From Pleurodeles waltl (taxonomy: Eukaryota > Chordata > Amphibia > Caudata > Salamandridae), in assembly GCF_031143425.1 (NCBI RefSeq), contig NC_090447.1:24959426-25023425 (forward strand): a stretch of 64,000 nt of DNA, in the 5' to 3' direction. This document shows positions 12,103-20,368 of the stretch, in pieces. The position numbers were made by a program, and so were the translations under genes. Every line of letters starts with the position of its first letter. Positions within the stretch are counted from its first letter, which is position 1. The notes under the pieces were generated by a model. It was not told the DNA's origin and made no database searches. It saw only the letters and a program-made list of their open reading frames with translations.

Positions 12103-14222
12103 ATGGCTCGTGCGTCTGGGGAAAGGGCCCCTGCCTTTACTGCAGAGGAGTTGGAGAAGCTCGTCGACGGGGTCCTCCCCCTGTACACGCTATTCTACGG
12201 TCCTCCTGACCAACAGGTAAGTACACAGGGAACATGTTGTATGGGCTATGCCTGTGTGGAGAGGGCTGGTTGTAAGAAGGAAGGGGGCACAGTTCTGCAT
12301 GCATGAAGGACTGTGAATGCATGTGCCACATGGCAAGGGTAGGGATGTGGGCCACTCACATTGACGTTGCAGTTGGTAATGACTTCTCTTCTTCCCCTGT
12401 ACATGTCATGTAGGTCAGCGTCCACCAGAAGAAGGATATTTGGCGTGCCATCGCCAAGGACGTCCGGACCCTGGGGGTCCACCACAGACGGAGCACCCAC
12501 TGCCAGAAAAGATGGGAGGACATTCGCCGCTGGAGCAAGAAGACGGCGGAGGCTCAGCTGGGGATGGCGTCCCAACGTGGGAGGGGTGCCCGTCGAACCA
12601 TAACCCCCTGATGTTCCGGATCCTGGCGGTGGCCTACCCTGAGCTGGATGGGCGCTTGAGGACATCACAGCAGACACAAGGGGGTGAGTACATTATCATT
12701 CAGCGGACTTTGCGCACAGTGAAGGTGTCTGGGTGGGGGAGGAGGGCTGTGGGTTTCCCTAGGCCAGGGCGAGTTCTGTAGGCTAGGCCCCTCCGTAATG
12801 CAGGCCATGTGGCACCCCACCCCACCTCTGTAGAGTGCCAAGTACAGGTATTCATGCCCCTGTGTCATCTATGTGTGCAGATGTCGTCCATAGCCATGTA
12901 GGCCATTTCCCAGGAATTGCATCTGTAGAGCCCAACAGCGCGACGTAGTGCAGGGGGCTGCTGTGTGTGTATTGTCCACCAACGGTAGCGGTAAGCCATG
13001 CACTCAACCTGTCTTTCTTCTGTCGTCTCCCCTCTTTTTGTGGTCTCCCTGTTCTTGTGTGCATTAGCATCATCAGGCGGAGGTACAGTACACCGGAGCA
13101 CGAGGGAGCTGCATCCCACATGGCCATGGAGGGCCACACCACGGACTCAGAATACACCAGTGGGACGGAGGGCGAGGGGAGCACCAAGGCGGTCACAGGA
13201 TCTGCAACCAGCAACATGGACTCATCCTCCGATCGGAGCTCCCTTGTGGTGGCGGCAACATCTGTGCCCCCCACTTCTACAGGTACAGCCGCCACCCTCC
13301 TTACCAGCACTGCCCTGCCAGCAGCCCCTCAGCCTTCGCTCCGTGCCCGCTCACCCAGGAGGGTGGGCATCACCTTCGCCCCAGGCACCTCAGCCCCTGC
13401 CCTGTCACCTCTGCTGCCCTCTGTGAGGAGTCCATTGACCTCCTCAGGTCACTCTCTGTTGGGCAGTCTACCATTTTGAATGCCATCCAGGGTGTAGAAA
13501 GGGAGTTGCAACACACAAATGCATTCCTGGAGGGCATTCATTCTGGTCAGGCTGCCCTTCATCGAACCCTGCAAACTCTGGCCTCAGCACTGATGGCAGC
13601 CATTGTCCCTGTGTCTAGCCTCCCCCCTCCAACTTCCTCCACCCAGACCCAATCCCCTGTACCCCAGCCTATCCCAAGCACACCATCAGACCAGCCTGCA
13701 CACACCTCACCACACAAGGGAAGCTCAGGCAAACATAAGCACCACACATCCCACAGGCACTCACGCAAGCATCACACACATACAGAAACACCAACATCCA
13801 CTGCCTCCACTGTGTCCCCCTCCTCCTCGTCTCCCTCCTCCCTCCTAGTCTCGTCTACACTCACACCTGCATGCACTACCACTACAGCCACTACGTCCCG
13901 CACCAGCACACCCACCACCACACCCCGCTCACGTGCAGTCACCACCTCCACTACCATTTCCACGTCCCCTGTGTCCTCTCCCAGTGTGTCTGTGACGCCC
14001 CCTCCGAAGATACACAAATGCAGGCACACGCCCACTCAACAGCTATCCACCTCACGACAGCCTCCAGCCCATTCACCTGCACCCAAATCCACAAAGGTTA
14101 CACCTCCTACAACCACCACCTCTTCCTCCACTCCCAAACCCCCTCCAGCTACCCGTTCCAGTGTCTCCCAAAAACTTTTCCTGTCCACCCTTAACCTATT
14201 CCCCCCCCTGTCCAACTCATAG
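12103..14222 (+). pseudogene. Harbinger A gene II: second Myb/SANT-like protein, broken
   Basis: Exon 1 (12103-12216) encodes FTAEELEKLVDGVLP and ends at a gtaagt donor. Exon 2 (12414-12683) encodes the rest of the Myb-like trihelix (IWRAIAKDVRTLG, then CQKRWEDI), followed by LMFRILAVAYPELDGR in a shifted frame. It is 270 nt against 271 nt in copies B and D; the lost base lies in a run of Cs near 12606 and produces a stop. Exon 3 starts at 13068 after gcattag. It has further shifts: 12967-13479 and 13476-14222 carry its correct reading in two frames, including a helical segment (NAIQGVERELQHTN) and a long Ser/Thr/Pro-rich tail with a His-rich patch. A basic and repetitive extension may follow to 14642. 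Confidence 0.8.
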
Positions 14223-14529
14223 GTCCTGTACTAGCACCTCAACCCAAAAATCTCCGGGACCAGTGGTGCCTGTTGTTACATGTATGTGGAGTGCACCGGC
14301 CACCAGGCCAGCCAGTGTGGCACGGAGCCACAGCACAGCCAGTCCCCACCCTGTGAAGCACCAGAAGTTGGACAGTGCCCGGCGGGAGAGGGGGAAGACT
14401 CCAGCCAGCAAAGCCGCTCACAGGGGTCCCGGGGGAGTGTCGACTCAGCTGTGACTCCTAAGGTGGGGAAGGGGCAGAAGAAATCTCCAAAGTCTGGGAG
14501 GAGCAGCACAGCAGAGAAGACCGCCATCA

Positions 14530-14935
14530 TCCCTGCTGCCCAGGAGGACACCGCCAGCCCCAGAGTCACTGGCCAGGAGGCCACCGCCAGCCTCATCGTC
14601 ACTGCCCAGGAGGCAACCGCCAGCCCCAGAGTCACTGCCTAGGAGACCACCGCCAGCCCCAGAGTCACTGGCCAGGAAACCACCGCCAGCCTCATCGTCA
14701 CTGCCCAGTAGGCCACCGCCAGCCCCAGAGTCACTGGCCAGGAGGCCACCGCCAGCCTCATCGTCACTGCCCAGGAGGCCACCGCCAGCCCCAGAGTCAC
14801 TGGCCAGGAGGCCACCGCCAGCCTCATCGTCACTGCCCAGGAGGCCACCGCCAGAGTCACTGCCCAGGAGGCCACCGCCAGAGTCACTGCCCAGGAGGCC
14901 ACTGCCAGCCACAGCCCAGCTGGCCAGGAGGGCCC
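14530..14935 (+). repeat. 33 bp minisatellite in Harbinger A (11-codon repeat)
   Basis: About twelve tandem units of 33 bp, each beginning near caccgccagc. Two alternating unit types (one with cccagagtcactggcc, one with ctcatcgtcactgccc) give a 66 bp higher order. In plus frame 14280-14642 the first units read as an 11-residue repeat of the type TASPRVTGQEA, so the array lies in, or grew from, the 3-prime coding end of gene II. A stop at 14640 interrupts it. Confidence 0.85.
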
Positions 14936-15204
14936 CGCAAGCCACAGCCCAGCTGACCCATGAAGGACCGCCAGCCACAGCCCTGCTGGGCAATGAAGGA
15001 CCGCCTTGGCAAGGACCGCTGAACAGGGCAAAGACCGCCATGGAAAGCACAGCTGAACAGGTCTGACACTGGCAACTCAAGCACCGCTGAACAGGCCAAG
15101 GACCGCTGAACAGGGCAAAGAACGCCATGCAAAGCACCGCTAGCCCCTTTGCGGCAGGGGCAGTGACGCAACTGGGACCGTCACAGGGTGTGTGCTGCAC
15201 TCAG

Positions 15205-15975
15205 GGCACCAGTCCCCCTCGAGAACCAGTGGAGAACAGCATCCACTTCGTAGGTCCTTGGCAGGATGTAGCACTCTGGGCACCAGTCCCCCTCCAGAAC
15301 CAGTGGAGAACAGCATCCACTCCGTCTGTCCTTGGCAGGATGAAGCACTCTGGGCACCAGTCCCCCTCCAGAACCAGTGGAGAACAGCATCCACTCCGTC
15401 TGTCCTGCACAGGATGAAGCACTATGGGCCCCAGCCCCCTCCAGAACCAGTGGAGAACAGCATCCACTCTGTCTGTCCTTGGCAGGATGAAGCACTCTGG
15501 GCACCAGTCCCCCTCCAGAACCAGAGGAGAACAAGCATCCACTCCGTCTGTCCTGCACAGGATGAAGCACTATGGGCACCAGTCCCCCTCCAGAACCAGT
15601 GGAGAACAGCATCCACTCCGTCTGTTCTGCACAGGATGAAGCACTCTGGGCACCAGTCCCCCTCCAGAACCAGTGGAGAACAGCATCCACTCCGTCTGTC
15701 CTTGGCAGGATGAAGCACTCTGGGCACCAGTCCCCCTCCAGAACCAGTGGAGAATAGCATCCACTCTGTCTGTCCTGCACAGGATGAAGCACTCTGGGCA
15801 CCAGTCCCCCTCCAGAACCAGTGGAGAACAGCATCCACTCCATCTGTCCTTGGCAGGATGAAGCACTCTGGGCACCAGTCCCCCTCCAGAACCAGTGGAG
15901 AACAGCATCCACTCCGTCTGTCCTACACAGGATGAAGCACTCTGGGCACCAGTCCCCCTCCAGAACCAGTGGAGA
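15205..15975. repeat. 74 bp minisatellite in Harbinger A
   Basis: Eleven tandem units of about 74 bp share the core cagtccccctccagaaccag and end with ggcaggatgaagcactctgg or cacaggatgaagcactctgg. Units differ by a few substitutions. Because 74 is not a multiple of three, the long open frames seen here on both strands come from the repeat and not from a gene. Confidence 0.95.
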
Positions 15976-15999
15976 CCTGGATCCACTTGAGAGACTGTG

Positions 16000-16115
16000 G
16001 CTTTGCACTCCCCAGGATTGAACAATGGGCAACCCACCCACTGTAGAGACTTGAGAGACTGTGGCTTTGCACTCCCCAGGATACATCAATGGGCATGGAG
16101 CCCCCTCGTGGATCT
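16000..16115. repeat. About 64 bp repeat, two copies, Harbinger A
   Basis: Two copies of a unit containing gagactgtggctttgcactc lie directly after the 74 bp array. The same unit, diverged, is present four times in copy B (45985-46215), and part of it is contained in the unit of copy D's array. Confidence 0.7.
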
Positions 16116-16699
16116 GGCGTGGTGCACTCATCCAGCTGAGGTGCCCCCCCTTCCCTTCCCCCTGAGGTGCCTGTTGTATTTCGATCTGATGCCCCTGCAG
16201 TGTTCTCTCCGTTTGGATCGGGTATCTTGTGTGGGCCTCGCCCATGCATTTTGGGCCCAGTGGTCCACGGACTATGAATGGTGCAATACCTGCACTACTA
16301 ATCGAGGTGTATATTGTGTTTATTGTGTATATATATATATGTATATATTTGCTTACTGTATTTTGATATATTACAATGGTTCCACTCATTTCCTTTTGTC
16401 TTTGCATTCTTCCGGGGGGGCTAGGGGGTGTTACTGTAATGTATAGATATGCATTGGTGTTTGTGTTGTAGTGGGTGACGGTCGGGGTGGGGGTTGGGAT
16501 GTTGGTTGTGTGTGTCCCTGTGTTTTTGCCTCCCCCTCCCCTATGTCGTAGGTGCAGTACTCACCATGGTCTTCGCCGCCGGCGATGATGATCCTCGCAG
16601 AGGAGCAGGAAGACTAGCGCTGGCAGAATATGGAATACCGGCTCCATGGTGCCCTCCTTCCTCGTGGAGTGTGTAGAGGTGAGCGTTTTCCCTTTGAAA

Positions 16700-16976
16700 G
16701 GGCTGTTTCCGCCGTGTTTTTATCCGCGGTGAATCCGCCCCGTAAAAGGTGGCGGATTGGTAGGTTGTGATACTGTGTGCGGTACATTGTCTTCCGCCTG
16801 TCTTTTGGCAGTGACCGCCGCACTGTTTGTTTGTACCGCCGTGGCGGTCGGAGTGTTAAAGTGTCTGTCTTTGTTGGCGGTTTCCGCCACGGTCATAATT
16901 CCAATTCTTTTACCGCCAGCCTGTTGGCGGTCTTACCGCCGCTTTAACACCGTCCGCCAGGGTTGTAATGACCACC
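16700..16976. promoter_or_regulatory. Right subterminal region of Harbinger A, GGCGGT/ACCGCC cluster
   Basis: Within 280 bp the hexamer GGCGGT or its complement, or a one-base variant, occurs more than ten times in both orientations, up to the terminal cgtccgccagggttgtaatg. The left end (8104-8200) and both ends of copy B hold the same motif. Clusters like this are usual binding sites for transposon-encoded DNA-binding proteins. Binding by the gene I or gene II product is inference. Confidence 0.6.
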
Positions 16977-17039
16977 TAAGAGTGCTGCATTCTTTGCATT
17001 CTTTAGCTTCGTTCTTCGTGAAAGATTTAAAAGTGAGAA
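16977..17039 (+). mobile_element. Endogenous retrovirus 1, LTR end and leader
   Basis: The retroviral sequence resumes after Harbinger A with a short stretch (taagagtgctgcattctttg) that would be the R/U5 end of the LTR, followed within 70 bp by a start codon at 17040. I do not see a certain primer binding site. Confidence 0.4.
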
Positions 17040-18108
17040 ATGTTTGGCAAAAAGTCAAAGGCAGTTTCCAAGGTCCAAATGACATACCAGGGTGGGAACA
17101 AGCATCATATGATGTTCTTGCGAATTAATGGTATTGTGGAGCAGGAGTATGTGAAAACTGGGGCGGATGTCTTATTGATGCTGAACCAAAAACTGTTTTA
17201 CTCTTTTTACAGAAAGTGCCAGTAGAACGGGGATGTGATTTATCTATTTTAGGCAGACGGGATCCTGTTATCTGTTTATAGAAAAATGCCTGAAAAATGT
17301 GCACAGTTAGAAACAAGAAAATCAGCAATTGGAGAAGCAGCTAGTTGATGCTAAAAATAACGTAACCATGCTGTCTTGTCAGAATACGTTATTGCAGGAT
17401 AAAGTGGATACTTATCAATCTGTCGCACAAAAGGCAGCTGTTCAGATATCTTAAACGTAGGGGTAGAGTCAATCAAAAGAAAGTTAATTTAGCTATTGCT
17501 ATTAGCTATTGCTAAAGGAGGGTTAAATTGGGATCCAAAAATCTGGGATGCCAATATCTGGGAAACCACAGATTTTTTGGATTCCAGAGATAAAAAAAGG
17601 TTGGGGCCAGCTTGAGCCAGACAAACAGAAATTGGTTGTGCACAGCCTATATTTAGATGGACAATACCAGACAAAACTTGTGGAGTAAGGGTGTTTGAGA
17701 TACACTCCCTACAAGATTATACACAACAGGAAGTCAGTGATATCATAGACAGTTTCAAGCAGAGATTCGTGGAAACATAACTTACATCGATGGTGCGATT
17801 ATTTGATACAGGAGCTTAATGTTAGATATAGGAGACACTTCTAAGTTTTGTACTCTTAGCACTGACCCCATAATACAGGAGCAGTGTAGGGTTTATCAGG
17901 GTAACCAACAGATCACCCTACTGCAGCTAGTAGTCGTGGGGTGTAGCCATAAGTATCCTACAGAATCAAACTGGCCACAAAATGACAAGCACTAGTACAC
18001 CTTAAGAGATGCAATGCAGGGAATTAAGGAGGAGGAAATGAAAACTGCTATTTTCCTGGGTGATGCTCACCGTCTATTAGATGGACTGCTCTCTGTGTCA
18101 GTGCAAAA
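17040..18108 (+). pseudogene. Endogenous retrovirus 1, decayed gag-like remnant, part 1
   Basis: Plus-strand coding text with many stops follows the LTR. Frame 17040-17225 begins with a very basic N-terminus. Around 17290-17450 the text is rich in Gln, Lys and Leu in a heptad-like pattern, suggesting a coiled coil. Frame 18014 to 18108 is open up to the DIRS insertion point, and the same frame continues after it at 25665. I cannot name the viral class. Placement directly after an LTR and the coiled coil favour a Gag, but this is inference. Confidence 0.45.
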
Positions 18109-18325
18109 GAACGAGTTACTTACCTTCGGTAACGACTTTTCTGGTGGATACATTAGCTACCTGTGGATTCCTCACCTCATGAATACTCCCATGGCGCCAG
18201 CATTCTACGGAAATCTTCTTACTAGTCTCTGCACGTCGACGAGGACGTCACTGTCTCGCACGCGACGCCGTCTGACGTCATACAGGCAATAAGAGGTCCT
18301 CGACGACGTGCGGACGTCAGTACCA
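18109..18325. repeat. DIRS left inverted terminal repeat
   Basis: It begins with the outer extension gaacgagttacttacc and continues with ctacctgtggattcctcacc, which is repeated in reverse at the other end. Positions 18157-18321 are an exact inverted match of 25485-25649. Confidence 0.95.
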
Positions 18326-18455
18326 ATCATTTTTTACGTGCATGAGAACAACCAGGCAATGCAATGAAAGAACAAAGCAACATCCATTATATTGTAAAAA
18401 TACACCACATTGTATGAATAACTGTAAATCTTTTTTATGTACATATATATATATA

Positions 18456-20017
18456 CAGGGAGTGCAGAATTATTAGGCAAATGAGTATTTTGACCACATC
18501 ATCCTCTTTATGCATGTTGTCTTACTCCAAGCTGTATAGGCTCGAAAGCCTACTACCAATTAAGCATATTAGGTGATGTGCATCTCTGTAATGAGAAGGG
18601 GTGTGGTCTAATGACATCAACACCCTATATCAGGTGTGCATAATTATTAGGCAACTTCCTTTCCTTTGGCAAAATGGGTCAAAAGAAGGACTTGACAGGC
18701 TCAGAAAAGTCAAAAATAGTGAGATATCTTGCAGAGGGATGCAGCACTCTTAAAATTGCAAAGCTTCTGAAGCGTGATCATCGAACAATCAAGCGTTTCA
18801 TTCAAAATAGTCAACAGGGTCGCAAGAAGCGTGTGGAAAAACCAAGGCGCAAAATAACTGCCCATGAACTGAGAAAAGTCAAGCGTGCAGCTGCCACAAT
18901 GCCACTTGCCACCAGTTTGGCCACATTTCAGAGCTGCAACATCACTGGAGTGCCCAAAAGCACAAGGTGTGCAATACTCAGAGACATGGCCAAGGTAAGA
19001 AAGGCTGAAAGACGACCACCACTGAACAAGACACACAAGCTGAAACGTCAAGACTGGGCCAAGAAATATCTCAAGACTGATTTTACTAAGGTTTTATGGA
19101 CTGATGAAATGAGAGTGAGTCTTGATGGGCCAGATGGATGGTCCCGTGGCTGGATTGGTAAAGGGCAGAGAGCTCCAGTCCGACTCAGACGCCAGCAAGG
19201 TGGAGGTGGAGTACTGGTTTGGGCTGGTATCATCAAAGATGAGCTTGTGGGGCCTTTTCGGGTTGAGGATGGAGTCAAGCTCAACTCCCAGTCCTACTGC
19301 CAGTTCCTGGAAGACACCTTCTTCAAGCAGTGGTACAGGAAGAAGTCTGCATCCTTCAAGAAAAACATGATTTTCATGCAGGACAATGCTTCATCACACG
19401 CGTCCAAGTACTACACAGCGTGGCTGGCAAGAAAGGGTATAAAAGAAGGAAATCTAATGACATAGCCTCCTTGTTCACCTGATCTGAACCCCATTGAGAA
19501 CCTGTGGTCCATCATCAAATGTGAGATTTACAAGGAGGGAAAACAGTACACCTCTCTGAACAGTGTCTGGGAGGCTGTGGTTGCTGCTGCACGCAATGTT
19601 GATGGTGAACAGATCAAAACACTGACAGAATCCATGGATGGCAGGCTTTTGAGTGTCCTTGCAAAGAAAGGTGGCTATATTGGTCACTGATTTGTTTTTG
19701 TTTTGTTTTTGAATGTCAGAAATGTATATTTGTGAATGTTGAGATGTTATATTGGTTTCACTGGTAATAATAAATAATTGAAATGGGTATATATTTTTTT
19801 TTGTTAAGTTGCCTAATAATTATGCACAGTAATAGTCACCTGCACACACAGATATCCCCCTAACATAGCTAAAACTAAAAACAAACTAAAAACTATTTCC
19901 AAAAATATTCAGCTTTGATATTAATGAGTTTTTTGGGTTCATTGAGAACATGGTTGTTGTTCAATAATAAAATTAATCCTCAAAAATACAACTTGCCTAA
20001 TAATTCTGCACTCCCTG
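18456..20017 (+). mobile_element. Tc1/mariner-type DNA transposon inside the DIRS element
   Basis: Perfect 25 bp inverted ends start with cagggagtgcagaattatta and are flanked by TA on both sides. A second, inner pair (gtgcataattattaggcaac near 18636 and its inverse near 19808) lies about 175-185 bp inside each end, giving the IR/DR layout known from Sleeping Beauty-like Tc1 elements. Total length is 1,562 bp. The insertion is in a TA-rich stretch of the noncoding part of the DIRS element, so none of the DIRS frames is hit. Confidence 0.95.
18674..19690 (+). pseudogene. Tc1/mariner transposase with one nonsense codon
   Basis: The frame is open from ATG 18674 to TGA 19688 except for one TAG at 19463-19465 (codon 264). 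The N-terminal half has two helix-turn-helix motifs (STLKIAKLLKRDHRTIKRF, then TGVPKSTRCAILRDM). The catalytic residues are the Asp in LWTDEMRVS, the Asp in MQDNASSH and the Glu in DLNPIENLW. Counting the stop as one residue, 37 positions lie between the second Asp and the Glu. Length (338 codons) is normal for Tc1. The stop lies between the second and third catalytic residues, so the product is inactive unless read through. A TGG to TAG change is the simplest cause. Confidence 0.95.
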
Positions 20018-20130
20018 TATATATATATAAAACTCTTTCTTTTAAAAATATATACACACACCAAGTATATACATAAAGATATATACACATATACCCATAT
20101 ATATATATAAATATATTATATATATACATC
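20018..20130. repeat. TA-rich simple repeat
   Basis: Interrupted (TA)n runs lie on both sides of the Tc1-type element and continue to about 20130. They provide the TA target. Confidence 0.8.
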
Positions 20131-20212
20131 TATTGCACCCTCAAAGATCAAGAGGAGCGCACTCAAGGATTACTTGGCAAGACCATAAAGGCAACGGGGA
20201 GGCGGGTGGGAC

Positions 20213-20330
20213 CGTGAGGAATCCACAGGTAGCTAATGTATCCACCAGAAAAGTCGTTACCGAAGGTAAGTAACTCGTTCTTCTGATGGATACAACTACC
20301 TGTGGATTCCTCACCTCATGAATAGAGTCC
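20213..20330. other. DIRS internal complementary region
   Basis: The first half is the inverse of the left outer extension (accgaaggtaagtaactcg) and the second half is the inverse of the right end (ttctgatggatacaactacc). Such a fused junction is the template that DIRS elements use to rebuild complete ends from a circular intermediate. Confidence 0.85.
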
Positions 20331-20368
20331 CAAAGCAGTACCACGCCCGGCGATGGGTGCCTAAATGG

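Larger units (their letters stand above)
8104..16976 (+). mobile_element. PIF/Harbinger DNA transposon, copy A (8.9 kb, three genes, all broken)
   Basis: The ends are inverted: the left reads ggtggtcattgcaac and the right gttgtaatgaccacc. The element is flanked by TAT on the left and TAA on the right, close to the 3 bp duplications usual for this superfamily. Inside are gene I (plus), a DDE transposase (minus), gene II (plus), two minisatellites and a right end packed with GGCGGT/ACCGCC motifs. The order matches copy B at 38450-47081. Every gene carries frameshifts or stops, so copy A cannot supply its own proteins. It sits inside a retroviral LTR, 17 bp after the AATAAA. Confidence 0.9.

Noticed and set aside
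15205..15975. CRISPR-like array
   Set aside because: Units are directly adjacent with no unique spacers; it is a minisatellite in a vertebrate transposon.
15181..16407. A 408-codon minus-strand open frame over the 74 bp array
   Set aside because: It is produced by a stop-free repeat unit; frames are open on both strands and rotate because 74 is not a multiple of three. No domain is present.
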